Assembly: GCA_949130485.1 (NCBI GenBank)
Contig: OX422200.1
Location: 3,456,274 to 3,520,273 of the forward strand
Direction of reading: 5' to 3'
Origin: Agelas oroides
Taxonomy: Eukaryota > Porifera > Demospongiae > Agelasida > Agelasidae
DNA: 64,000 nt
Shown piece by piece: positions 14,701 to 24,854 of the stretch. Numbering within the stretch: position 1 is the first letter of the stretch; each line of letters starts with the position of its first letter. A program made the position numbers and the translations under genes. The notes beneath the pieces were generated by a model. It was given only the letters and a program-made list of their open reading frames with translations, was not told the DNA's origin and did no database searches.

Positions 14701-17690
14701 TATGTTTTATGAGATAGATCTTCTGACATTCACTAGTACTAACAAACACGCTCTTTTGGTCTTGGTGTCAATCATATATGACCAGAGACGGTGTTAAATG
14801 GGCTAGGGTCCTGCTCGTGTTCTCTATTTAGGTCTGGTATCATGAAGCTTTGTGAGACTAAAGTCGAGTCAATGCTGTACAGTGTGCCATGAGAGTTTCT
14901 AGCTTACTCCTGGAGGTCTTAGTGTGACTGATGTCTTCATGCCAATCATGAAAATGAAAAGTGGTAGCATCTCAGAAAATTAGCTCTCAGTGTATGTTTC
15001 ACACACCTCTGTGGACTGTGCTGTTGGTGTTGTGTTGGTGTCCATGGGCTGCAGTTCTTCCTCCATACCACCCTGCTGTAAGCTCATCTGCAGGGCGAGA
15101 GCAAGCTGCTCCTCCTCCGTCAGTGTTGAGACATCCTATAGTGTGTACAGTGTGGGTGTCATGGTAGCATCAGTTTGTTTGCCTTTTGTCACAATTTTAT
15201 CTGCGTGTAATTGATTTTGCTTGCACAAACTTTTCTGTTTATTCAAGAATAAAAAATATTCTAGATCAGTATGACCATATTTTCACCAGTTGTTTAATTA
15301 AATTACTCCTTTTGGCATTAAAGTAATCGTGCAGCTGCCACTGTGATGAGTCTATTCAAAACGCACAAACATTGGGGCGAGGTGCATGACCATGAATGCC
15401 TGGCATTTCCTGCCTGTGTCAAGAGTACATGATGATGTCATGAAGTAAATAATGTCATTGTGTGCTCTTGCGGCATTTCATGTAACCCTGTTTGCAGGAG
15501 ATGCTTTTCTACACTGACAAAGCTTCTGTCACACTGTCTTCTAGCATGCATATGTGTCCTGCGCAGTGGGTGACTTTGCATAACATCTAGGACTGCCTTT
15601 TTTTATTCAGGGAGATGTGGCTTGTTGATTGTTCATGTACCTGCATATGTATATGAGTCTAGAACAGACTATGCATTTGGGTACATGGGTGCATAGAAAC
15701 ACAAACCAAATGTATTATTTTATGACTCCAAGCTACATTGTCTAGATGGGTGCATATAAAATAATGTGCATTTTTCTGTTTGAAAGGCGGGGTGTCACTC
15801 AAGAGTGACATGTGACTGCTACATTACATTGCCCATGGGCTGTACTATATACATGTATTGAACCACATCACCCAGAAAAACAAAGGTACTAGCACGTAAA
15901 TGTCACACAGGGTCACCCACTGCGCAGGACATGTTTCGGCCAATACTAAACCTTGTCAGCTACATGTACACTGGCGTGAACAGGAGATAGGGACTGCTGT
16001 CTCATGAAAGAAGAGCAGCAATGTACATCTTACTGATATCTCTTCAGTTGTGACTGTAGGGAGGTCCTATATTGGAGAATGAGAATATACAGTATCAATG
16101 ACAAGCAAGAAACACTTTAGGCTTGGAATGACCAGCTAATAATTTTCGACCAATTCACGCTGCCATACAGATTAGCCCTATACATGTAGTTAGCTTCATC
16201 CCCAGACTTTCATCTCCCCCTCCACCCCCCTGTAAACTTTCATCTCCCCCCCCTCCCCCCTGTAAACTTTCATCTTCCCCCCCCCTGTAAACTGAAACTG
16301 GTGGTGGTAGGAGAATGAAGCTACATGCAGTGGCATGTTTCAGTTCTTACTTCTTACATTTCTTATTCGGAACATCATTATCTAGTGTAATATGGGGGAG
16401 GTACATGTACATGTACATGTTCTGAACTGAAGCAGCTTACTGGGTTGTATGGTAGGTCTGCCATCTCTGCCTGCACTAGGCCTCCCTCACCACCACCAAC
16501 TACAGTGGACAATTCACACCACGACAACAAACATTTACAAAGGCTGGCCTAGGTATGGTGCAGAGTCACTCACTGTGCATGCACAGTTCACAGTGCATGC
16601 ATGCCACCAGCCTGGACCAACTGGTCCCGCCACCTACCTTGGTCTTGTTCCATATGTTGCAGGGACTCCTGTGCCACTCTCCTGGTCTCCTCCTCTTGCC
16701 TCTGGCGCTGCTCCTCCATCGAGACTCTAAGTGCCTGTGACAGTGGGGATGGTGGGAGGGAGGGAGAAAAGATGCTACATAGAGTATACAATAACAACCA
16801 AGAAATAACTTGCAAAAGTGTGAACATTCTCTGAAGCCAAGTCACATAAAGTAAACAAACTATATGCAGCTCCCTTCTTCCACTACACCCTAATGTTTTC
16901 AAAACATACCATAGATTGGGAAATTTTTGCCGTTAAAATATTTTCGGCGGTGTGTTGGAGTGACGAAAATTAAATGCGTGAAAATAAAAAGACGTATACA
17001 TGCTACATTGCGGAACTGTCGAGCGCCGAAATATTTTTAATGCCAAAATTGAATTATTTTTACCACCAAAATGTCCCGATCTACGGTAGGTGCTTAATAC
17101 ATTCATGTACAGTGTATATATCCTTCAAAAAGTCTTGATAGCAGTTGCCCCCCGTCCCCCCTCACCATAGCAAGTTCTGGGTCCTCAGTGGGGTCAATGC
17201 CAAACTCGAAACCCTGTCCAATAGGAGCCAGAGGAGCTCCTTCCTCGTCAGTGAGGATGGGGGAGGAGAGGAGAACATCGGAGAGAAGGGGGCCAGGGTG
17301 GGCCGTCACAAGGTGGCTGCGTGTGTGTGTGCGTGTGTGTGCATGTGTGTGGTGTGTGTGGTGTGTGTGTGCGTGTGCATGTGCGTGTGTGTATGTGTGC
17401 AGTGTGTGTGTGTGTGGTGTGTGTGTATGTGTGTGTGCATGCATTGCATGTATGTGTGTGTGTGTATGTATGTGTGTGCAGTGTGTGTGTGTGTGTGTGG
17501 TGTGTGTGGTGTGTGTGCGTGGTGTGTGTGTGGTGTGTGTGTGTGTGTGGTGTGTGTGTGTGGTGTGTGTGGTGTGTGTGTGGTGTGTGTGGTGTGTGTG
17601 TGTGGTGTGTGTGGTGTGTGTGCGTGGTGTGTGTGTGGTGTGTGTGCGTGGTGTGTGTGTGTGTGTGTGGTGTGTGTGGTGTGTGTGCGT

Positions 17691-17749
<59 letters not shown>

Positions 17750-18020
17750 TGTATGTGTGTGTGCATGCATTGCATGTATGTGTGTGTGTGTATGTATGTG
17801 TGTGCAGTGTGTGTGTGTGTGTGTGGTGTGTGTGGTGTGTGTGCGTGGTGTGTGTGTGGTGTGTGTGTGTGTGTGTGGTGTGTGTGTGTGGTGTGTGTGG
17901 TGTGTGTGTGGTGTGTGTGGTGTGTGTGTGTGGTGTGTGTGGTGTGTGTGCGTGGTGTGTGTGTGGTGTGTGTGCGTGGTGTGTGTGTGTGTGTGTGTGG
18001 TGTGTGTGGTGTGTGTGCGT

Positions 18021-18115
<95 letters not shown>

Positions 18116-21019
18116 TGTGCGTGTGTGTGTTTGGAGGTGACCAGGGTACAGAAGTACAGTATTTGTTCTACAGTGTAAATTGACTGCACTTGTCTAGCAG
18201 CTGAGCACACAGGTCTGTCTGACAACCACCAAGGCTCACTCCCCCTTGCTTCCATTCTTTGAGTGCATAGGGCTCACTTCTGCAGAGAACCAAACGTACC
18301 AGGTCTTCTCCTTTCCATTGAGGGTGTCAATGAACGTCGTCAACTTTTCATTATTAACCTCCTGTGTAGCAAATAAAACAAAGCTTGATGTCCATATTTA
18401 TTAAACATCTTTTTTTCCTAAAGTACTGTACAGTAGGTGATTGACGTTCTCAATAATTGGACACCCGTACACAGAGACTAAGCCATGTGCACAGATACTC
18501 CTAAGATAGTATTGTGGTGTCGTTCCTTGGTTGCTTTTAGGGAGTTCCATTCAGGGATTTGAATTCTACAATTGCTACAGCATACTCTACCATACTCTAC
18601 CTTAGCCTCGTTCCCAGGCCCCGCCCAGCTTTCCGTCGCTATTAGTACGTACTGCAAGCGACGGAAAGCTGGGCGGGGCCTGGGAACGAGGCTTACTCTA
18701 CCTTACTCTACCTTACTCTACCATATTCTACCATGGTTCTATAACAACCCATCATACTCTACCATGGTTCCATAACAACCCATCATACTCTACCATGGTT
18801 CCATAACAACCCTTCATACTCTACCATGGTTCCATAACAACCCATCATACTCTACCATATCCCTTGGAAGCGAAAATTGATGATCCAGTGCCATTTTTGA
18901 CAGTCAAAAACAGTGAACTCTGCCTTCACTTCCATGATACAATTAAGTATCTTTGTGGCTCAGTCTTGGTGCACGAGTGTCTGACCAATGGCAGTGTCTG
19001 AACATTGATTGCTTACTAAATCTTTCTATAATGGTCTGATTATTGTCTTGTGGTGTGTAGCCCACTAAACAGAGAAAGACAAATTTCTGCAGCTCTTCAC
19101 AGGAGACACAAAACTGCCCATCTGTCAACATGCAGATTTCTGTCTTTTAGTCACTGCTAATGTACACAGGGTACAAGTGTACTTCACCTGGAAATGAGGA
19201 CTACCGACTACGTACAATAACCTGCCACCTCATTCCCATGTGTAGCTTGGAGACTTGGGAAGTAGCAAACATGTATCCTGTTTCACTCACCTCTTCCCCA
19301 AAGTTGACAATATCCACACTCACTTTCTCCTTCTTCAGCCTCTTGGCCAGCTTTGTCAGCTGTGTGTGTGTGTATGTGTGAGTGATGGTCACTTCAGCAA
19401 CATTCTTGTGGAGAAGTGCTACAAGGAGAGGTTTTGGCATGGTGTGTATTATTTAGAAACATGAGCAATTGCACCATTGTGGATGCTGTAACTACATTGT
19501 GATTAGCTACTTCCTGGATGGCAGTATCCAAAACCCAAAAGGAACAACCAAGTTTCGCCCCAGACCTCATCTAGCATGTATATTGTTTCCAGTACAACAT
19601 GCAGGAATACTGAAACCAAGTTGGTTTGGGGCCTGGGATGATATCGATAGAACCTTGAATCAAGATGAACATGAATCACTTTTGTACACTGTATGATAGT
19701 CACTCCCACCTCCTTCTCCTCAGCTTCCATGGGGCTGCCAATGAAGACCACAATTCTCATCTTTTGGTTCTTGTTCTGACGGTGCTTCAGAGCCAACTGT
19801 ACGATACGCACATGTACACAAACATTTGGTATGTAGTAGGTATGTAGTGTGTACATGTATGTAGTGTGTGTGTGTGTGTGTTTGTGCATGCATGTGTACA
19901 GTATGTGGTGTGATTCAGGGTAAAACCCTGATATTCGCTAATAAAACGGTGACATCATTATGCAGGTCAGACAGGGTAAAACCCTAGCTTATATTTGCTA
20001 ATAAAATGGTGACATCATTATGTAGGTCAGACAGGGTAAAACCCTGATATTTGCTAATAAAATGGTGACATCATTATGCAGGTCAGACAGGGTAAAACCC
20101 TGATATTTGCTAATAAAATGGTGACATCATTATGCAGGTCAGACAGGGTAAAACCCTGATATTTGCTAATAAAATGGTGACATCATTATGCAGGTCAGAC
20201 AGGGTAAAACCCTGATATTTGCTAATAAAATGGTGACATCATTATGCAGGTCAGACAGGGTAAAACCCTTATATTTGCTAATAAAATGGTGACATCATTA
20301 TGCAGGTCAGACTGGGTAAAACCCTGCTATTCTCTAATAAAATGGTGACATCATTATGCAAGTCAGACCCTGCTATTCGCTAATAAAATGGTGACATCAT
20401 TATGCAGGTCCAACACTATCCTCTACACAGTCCTTTCTCCCTGGAATCATACAAGGAGAAATACTTGGGTACATGTAGCTGCTCACATGAGCGATCCTGA
20501 TGCCAGTTACAAAGTTGATCTTGCCCTTCGGCTCCAGGCTCTGTAGACACTTGAAGATCTTATTCAGGTCGTTGGTCAGTGTCACACGTACAGCAGTGCT
20601 GGAAGGAGGAGGAAGGTACAGCAGCAGAGTAAACCCCCCCGCAAGGAAACTTACTTACACTGTAGCTAGTTGATAGGTTCATTGATTCCCACTAGTAGAG
20701 CTAAAGGTATGAGCAGGCTTGCATTTCTCTTGCCATCACTGAAAATTGGCTTGGTACATATGCGGACATTAGCGAAACAAAGTTTACAACCCGGCCTCCC
20801 ATTTGTACTCTGTAAGCAAGGGATGTAGTTTGTAGTGGAGTGAGTGGTGAGTCGAGTTGTCTGGTGCTACTACACCTACTCTGCCAGGCTTAGTAGTCCT
20901 ACAGAGTTCTCCACATTCTGCCTGGTCTTCATGCGGGTGACTACGTTCACTGCATCTTGCTGGGACTGGAGTCGCGTGGGGATAAAGTCCCCATTACGCA
21001 TCCACTCACTGTTGTCAAC

Positions 21020-21060
<41 letters not shown>

Positions 21061-23365
21061 TGTGGGGTAAGAATATACAAGTAGTGGTCACTCACATTTC
21101 CATGACAATAACTAAGCATGCAGATTCATCATTACATTGGAACACTAGCGTCAAGACGTGTGGTTGATCACAAGTGCATACAGAGCTTACGCAAATAAAG
21201 GTGTGATTGCACCATGGTATGGTTCGTGAAACAGTAGTGTATACATGGGGAAGCCCTTGAACTAGCACTTATCTGCTATTTGGCATACCCACAGTACAGG
21301 CCTGACTTTGTCTTGCATTAAAATTTGAATAAAGAAAAAAAATACACATTGGGTTCTTGAGTCACTGCCTGTCAATTTGTGAGTCCCACTGTTGCTTCTT
21401 GCCACTCCGGATGTTACAGCATAAGGGGTAATGAATTAGCTAAGAGACATTCTCTAAAACAGGTAGTTTCTAAATAAAGCACACTCGAAAGCTCCTGTAT
21501 AACTTGCAAATAAAGCACACTCAAAAGCTCCTGTATAACTTGCAAATAAAGCACACTCGAAAGCTCCTGTATAACTTGCAAAGGGGGAGTGCTCCTGGTT
21601 TTCAAGAGTTCTCTTCTCATTAGAAAGCAATTCACACATTGTCAGCGTAGCACTACGGCTAGCAGGGTGTTAGTGTAAATACTAAAAGAGGTGGGTTGGA
21701 AGTGACAGGCATGGTCATAATTTTACTCTGCTGATGTCACTGCATACTGGTATCTTTCATGGGGATTGGGTTGCCCTCTCTAGCTAGCAAGTACGCGTTA
21801 AACTTTACACTTGTACATAGCTGCTTCGATCAACTCTTTCAACTGGTTTAATGAGACAAGTCTCTATGAAGTAGGGTGTCTTAATCACTGAACTGGAAAA
21901 TGGAATGGAACGGTGAATGTACAAAGTTACATGTAGCTCAATCTAGGTTGAACTGCCTAGTGTATCTCTAGGGCTATCATCTCACTGCAAAGGCTTTATG
22001 AGCGAGTCTGGCGTTGTCGACGTGCTTCTATATCCAAGCATGGTACTATAGCTAGCTACTTATCATGTGGTAGTCTTGCAAAGCCAGACTCTCACGCAAA
22101 AAGCAAGAGTCTGGTTTTGCAAGACTATAGTTATGAAATGTCATCGTGGACAAAAATGTAATGGCAGAAGTTAGTGCTCGATTACCGGTCTCTTCCCTTC
22201 GATCCTTGTCTGTGCCCCTCAATCCTTGGTCACTCCTAGCTCTCACAACCTTAGTAGCAGCCTTCCTTGACGGTAGTAAGTGTGGCCCCCATGCATGTTA
22301 CTGTAGCTAGTCATTAGCTGCTTATATAGTAGCAGCAGATGGGTCCAGGGGACCTGGTTTAGGGAACCCTCATTGTCTGACCATGTCAGACATCATGATA
22401 CCAGATAAGGCAGTAAGAGCCCTAGAGACATAGTAGGTAGCACACCTAGATCGAACAGTGACAGTCATGAATTAGCTGTAACTATGTACATTCACCATAT
22501 TCCAGTCCAGCGATTAGAGACACTCCTATATGTATCCCTATGAGTTTGGAACTAGGGATATAGCTCATTAATGGGAGTGTCTCTATTCTTGCAAGCCACA
22601 CCCTTTGCAGAATGAGGAAGGGTGTGGTCACGCAACCATTCAGTTGTTACCATAGTAACCTTGCTCCCTAGCCATGTAGGTGAACTTTATAAATGTCACC
22701 GGTTGTTATATATGGAGTACCTAACTGCACTGTACTAAGGCCAGGCAAACTATGTTTCACATCAGCGCCCGCTTCCTTTGAGACCTGCTGCCTCAACTGT
22801 CATTATTGCCTTCCAGGCAATGACACACCCACTTTTAATGGCCGTAGTGCCTCAAGTTTCCCAAATGCATATGAATGATTATGTTAGGAATAATGAATAA
22901 TGACTGCCCATCCGCACGCAAATCGAGTAAGTGGTTGATGTGAAACAATGAATATAGTTTGCCTGGCCTATTTACATTACTCAGCAATGACTCATCAGTT
23001 GCAGCATGACCAGACCTTCTTTCTGCAAAGGGTGTCACTTGCGAGACCATGTTTTAGGTGTGCCTTAATTAGACATATAGAGCACCTGTACATCTCTTCT
23101 TAGGTACAACTATGAGGACGCTTGGTGCATACTGTTCTGTTGCTGAAATGAACCAGAGCACATTTTTTCAGAGGGGTCCCACTACACAGTACTGTATGCT
23201 TCACTAGACCGTACAATTAAAAACTGTTCCCCTGAAGCAAATCTGTGTACTTTATGCAATAACAATGAAATCATTTTTAGCTACTGACAGTCAAATATAC
23301 TATTTTGATGTACTGCCCCAAATGCAGTACTAAACTCACCAAATAATGACAGCTTCAAGGCCCAT
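11744..23365 (-). CDS. PSMD4: 26S proteasome non-ATPase regulatory subunit 4 (Rpn10), ubiquitin receptor
   Basis: Eleven exons on the minus strand: 23365-23340, 21020-20880, 20598-20487, 19796-19710, 19359-19291, 18361-18300, 17316-17166, 16734-16638, 16499-16441, 15135-15007 and 11971-11744. All phases close, giving 386 residues (human 377). The N-terminal VWA domain starts [20 protein letters not shown] and includes [24 protein letters not shown] and VDIVNFGEE; it docks on the proteasome lid-base hinge. Two ubiquitin-interacting motifs follow: [15 protein letters not shown] (about 211-225) and [15 protein letters not shown] (about 274-288). The acidic C-terminus contains [17 protein letters not shown], matching the human FLQSVLENLPGVDP block. 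Rpn10 captures polyubiquitinated substrates for degradation. The last exon could instead splice at GAG/GTCAGT near 11770 to an unseen exon; I chose the in-frame stop. Three acceptors abut (CA)n repeats, and an unrelated gene is nested in the last intron. Confidence 0.95.
12139..12204 (+). repeat. (CA)n microsatellite
   Basis: A CA-rich tract with a few TA interruptions, in the last intron of PSMD4 just upstream of its final exon. The run of valine and cysteine codons read from the other strand is an artefact. Confidence 0.9.
12686..14224 (+). CDS. Predicted type II membrane protein, glycosyltransferase-like, nested in PSMD4 intron
   Basis: A single uninterrupted frame of 512 codons. After a basic start (MVTKRR) comes one hydrophobic segment at about residues 7-23 ([17 protein letters not shown]), then a Ser/Thr/Asn-rich stem to about residue 110, then a globular domain. 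This is the plan of Golgi glycosyltransferases. The domain opens [22 protein letters not shown] and LPMQVVEPA and ends in [19 protein letters not shown] and [18 protein letters not shown]. These blocks recall an uncharacterised invertebrate family with O-fucosyltransferase-like C-terminal motifs, but I cannot name an enzyme, donor or acceptor, and no DXD motif is obvious. The gene lies on the opposite strand inside the last intron of PSMD4 (11972-15006). Lack of introns next to a gene with ten suggests origin by retroposition or an old intronless family. Confidence 0.65.
   Translation: MVTKRRVCVGLILASLITVTVHFKANVPVPSYQFTSSEDSDSPTSTDDTTKDEKKRTALNHHLTKQNLPLHISKNSHLPTTALSLTMTSTSKSQNLPNDNNSKSPTPPKNGYIMSTSYSGWTGGGTGALLQLQCYMKLHALPMQVVEPAVENSKFHAVLDDKTLLFSDLFDISQYNRLLKQDGKYVRLSPWNDFVQKAPRSTIFVKLHFTNTKSLQVECEKGHETTGCGVPAELKFLETKGFHVVKTVSVFFSTHAPFTVEELKQNILGSWKPDEVTVVLSKWTYSFHIPSEAKSHNPCGGTEWTGRKALYPSERLLKDITRYEQDYQNSQTSVAILMHAERLIIPLGKESESMVMKTAETHLKELLTTVKELKKKFPNGTTFGAVDVGKFGSLTVPKAFSGAATKYKSRLLQTIQNTLTSIYDNKWTFSEWEDSFLQATGGIADTGYVAAIQRGVASRAKCLVLFGGGRFQFVALNEYVHNHPEESNQCIHQVFVADRFKTRNKQIEKLKQ
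14330..14612. mobile_element. Interspersed repeat shared with 42800-43075
   Basis: About 270 bases here match 42800-43075 closely, including GTTCAAAACATTTT, ACGTAATAATTA, CTCATTGGTCTTTACCAC and AATAAGCCTAAGAAATTCGA. Both copies end in GGGCTGGG followed by ATGAGACT, which is a variant of the TAGTCTC/TAGTCTCGTGCCCAG foldback ends, so this is probably a longer member of that family. No duplication was established at this copy. Confidence 0.6.
15555..15931. mobile_element. Element with 20-bp terminal inverted repeats
   Basis: TGTCCTGCGCAGTGGGTGAC at 15555-15574 is repeated as its exact reverse complement ending at 15931. The 377-bp interval encodes nothing. A target duplication is not clear. It lies in intron 9 of PSMD4. 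Confidence 0.6.
16195..16290 (+). repeat. C-rich short tandem repeat
   Basis: About three copies of CTTTCATC followed by a run of C and then CCTGTAAA. It lies in intron 9 of PSMD4, upstream (in genome order) of exon 9. Confidence 0.7.
16909..17086. mobile_element. 178-bp element with TA target duplication
   Basis: The left end CCATAGATTGGGAAATTTTTG pairs with the right end, whose reverse complement reads CCGTAGATCGGGACATTTTGG. TA flanks both sides (16907-16908 and 17087-17088). Inside, GTTAAAATATTTTCGGCG is matched by CGCCGAAATATTTTTAA. This is a mariner-like, non-autonomous element in intron 7 of PSMD4, between exons 7 and 8. Confidence 0.65.
17317..18132 (+). repeat. Long compound (TG)n array with 326-bp higher-order duplication
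   Basis: About 800 bases of TG repeats with regular TGG and TGCG interruptions. The landmark GCATGCATTGCATG occurs at 17437 and again at 17763, and the interruptions around it match, so a 326-bp block has been duplicated within the array. It fills intron 6 of PSMD4 up to the acceptor of exon 7. Open frames of over 300 codons across it on both strands are artefacts. Confidence 0.95.
18580..18862 (+). repeat. Tandem repeats of 10 bp and 31 bp, with inserted foldback element
   Basis: TACTCTACCA-type 10-mers run from about 18580 and continue after a foldback element (18604-18692, TAGCCTCGTTCCCAGGC to GCCTGGGAACGAGGCT). They then pass into four to five copies of a 31-bp unit containing CCATGGTTCCATAACAACCC. 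The foldback element appears to have inserted into the array, with a possible 9-bp duplication ACTCTACCT, although the array itself makes this ambiguous. It lies in intron 5 of PSMD4. Confidence 0.75.
19916..20410 (+). repeat. 56-bp minisatellite, about nine units
   Basis: The unit contains CAGGGTAAAACCCTGATATT and GCTAATAAAATGGTGACATC. About nine copies are nearly identical, the outer ones being most diverged. Each unit holds the small palindrome CAGGGTAAAACCCTG, so a single strand could form a row of hairpins. It lies in intron 3 of PSMD4. Confidence 0.9.
21021..21060 (+). repeat. (TG)n tract at the PSMD4 exon 2 acceptor
   Basis: Read on the minus strand, this is an uninterrupted CA repeat ending directly in the AG acceptor of PSMD4 exon 2 at 21021-21022. 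There is no ordinary pyrimidine tract next to the splice site. Confidence 0.9.
21470..21580 (+). repeat. 36-bp tandem repeat, three units
   Basis: Three copies of a 36-bp unit containing AATAAAGCACACTC and AAAGCTCCTGTATAACTTGC. The unit is a multiple of three, so it keeps frames open, but nothing supports translation. It lies in PSMD4 intron 1. Confidence 0.85.
22068..22127. mobile_element. Foldback element, TAGTCTTGCAAAGCCAGA ends
   Basis: TAGTCTTGCAAAGCCAGACTC is mirrored by GAGTCTGGTTTTGCAAGACTA about 20 bases later, giving a 60-bp hairpin of the TAGTCTC subfamily in PSMD4 intron 1. No target duplication is evident. Confidence 0.6.
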
Positions 23366-23663
23366 GATTCATTCACCGTCACCCGTCATTACATGTATAT
23401 GTACATGTACATGTTGTAACATACATGACGTCATCATAACCGCTGGCGCATGGCGTGCGCACGTCTTGTAAGAAGACCTTCCCCGCCCTCCAATTTTGTA
23501 TGCAGTATGCAAAAATGGGGTGTGATCATGCGAGATGGCAAACCCGTACCAGTGGGGATTTTTCCGACGACATTATGTTGCCGTCTGAACCCTGAAGATA
23601 AACGTAACCGCTATAATTTGTGTTAGCCTCGTTCTCCACTCCCAGATTAAATCGGTTCACATT
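23366..23663. promoter_or_regulatory. Divergent promoter region, PSMD4 / B3GALT6-like
   Basis: Only 298 bases separate the two start codons, which point away from each other, so a shared bidirectional promoter is likely. It contains a perfect CRE/ATF palindrome, TGACGTCA, at 23426-23433, and a GC-rich stretch with GCGTGCGCACGTC near 23453-23465. Half of a TAGCCTCG foldback end (23623-23632) lies just upstream of the B3GALT6-like start. Transcription start sites cannot be read from the sequence. Confidence 0.6.
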
Positions 23664-24854
23664 ATGAGAGTGCTCATTTTTGTGCTAGTTGTCATCATTG
23701 CCCTTCAAGGGATTTGGATATTCTATCGTGAAGCAGGTTGTAGTGAACGTTGTGAAGCTCGTGACCATGCGCAAATATTTACGGTGACATCGCAATCAAG
23801 TGCAGTATCATTTGCAGATGCAAGCAATGCAGGGTCCATCCCCCCAAGAGAGTTGTCCCAACATCCTCCAATCACCCTTCCAAGTAACTTATTGTCAACT
23901 CCCACAAGTCAAAGTAACTTAGTGTTGAGCCAAGATAACTTCTTGTCAACTGCCCCAAGTGAAAGTAACCTATTGTCAACTCCCACAAGTCAAAGTAACT
24001 TGGTGTTGAGTCCCCCAAGTCACGGCAACTCCTTGTCAACTGCCCCAAGTGAAAGTAACTTAGTGTCGAGTACCCAAAGTAACTTGCCAGCGCCAGCTCT
24101 TCAGTACCTGATCTTTATTGTAGTTCTGTCAACAAGCACCAAAAAGGGAAGAGATGCCCGGCATGTCATTAGGAAGACTTGGATTCAGAAGTGCCAACAC
24201 AGAGTGCCACCAATCCTTGTGAAGTTTGCTATAGGAACTGATGGATTATCACACTCAGAAAATGAAGATTTGATAAACGAAGACAAAATCCACAATGATC
24301 TGCTTCTTCTAACAAACTTACATGATACATACAACAACCTCACCAGAAAGGTCCTGTATAGCTTCCTTTGGGCCAACCAAAATATAAATTTTTTGTACCT
24401 GCTAAAAACAGATGATGATAGCTTTGTTTTTGTTGATGAACTCTACAAGGAGGTTTATCATTATTATCAAGCTGGAACAAAGAAGTTGTACTGGGGGCAT
24501 TTTACTATGAGAGAAAAAGTAAAAACACGTCGTAGTAGCAAGTGGGTTGAGTACAACTGGTTTCTCTGTGATCACTACCTTCCCTATGCATTTGGTGGCG
24601 GATATGTGATTTCGGCTGATTTGATTCACAACATTGCTATTACAGCAGATTTTCTGCAGCTCTATCACAATGAGGATGTATCAGTGGGTGTATGGTTAAG
24701 TGCATACAAGATTCAAAGGAAAAATGATGGACGTTTTCAAACTGGAATCATGAATGGTAATATGAAAAGATGTGAAGGACATACCTGCATTCTTGTGACT
24801 GCTTTAGCACTTCCAGCTATGTACAGGTTTCATTTAGCTACACTTAAAAGTTGA
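23664..24854 (+). CDS. B3GALT6: Beta-1,3-galactosyltransferase 6-like (GT31) type II membrane enzyme
   Basis: Intronless, 396 codons. A signal anchor (VLIFVLVVIIALQGIWIF, about residues 3-20) is followed by a stem of imperfect repeats of SNLLSTPTSQSNLVLS type (about 75-145), then the GT31 catalytic domain. Family blocks are clear: RHVIRKTWI, KVLYSFLWA, the metal-binding DDD in LLKTDDDSFVFV (about 251-253), YWGHF, the LCDHYLPYAFGGGYVISADL block, and EDVSVGVWLSAY (from about 337). The CDxYLPYAxGGGYV and EDVSxGxWL blocks are closest to B3GALT6, which adds the second galactose of the glycosaminoglycan linker tetrasaccharide in the Golgi and is also encoded by a single exon in vertebrates. The serine-rich repeat stem is unusual. 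The exact acceptor specificity is inferred from similarity. Confidence 0.85.
   Translation: MRVLIFVLVVIIALQGIWIFYREAGCSERCEARDHAQIFTVTSQSSAVSFADASNAGSIPPRELSQHPPITLPSNLLSTPTSQSNLVLSQDNFLSTAPSESNLLSTPTSQSNLVLSPPSHGNSLSTAPSESNLVSSTQSNLPAPALQYLIFIVVLSTSTKKGRDARHVIRKTWIQKCQHRVPPILVKFAIGTDGLSHSENEDLINEDKIHNDLLLLTNLHDTYNNLTRKVLYSFLWANQNINFLYLLKTDDDSFVFVDELYKEVYHYYQAGTKKLYWGHFTMREKVKTRRSSKWVEYNWFLCDHYLPYAFGGGYVISADLIHNIAITADFLQLYHNEDVSVGVWLSAYKIQRKNDGRFQTGIMNGNMKRCEGHTCILVTALALPAMYRFHLATLKS

Noticed and set aside
17103-18255. Open frames of over 300 codons across the TG array on both strands
   Set aside because: They are alternating two- or four-residue translations of a dinucleotide repeat. Only 17166-17316 is real coding sequence, as PSMD4 exon 7.
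19916-20410. CRISPR-like regular repeats
   Set aside because: The units are contiguous without unique spacers, and the genome is eukaryotic; it is a minisatellite.
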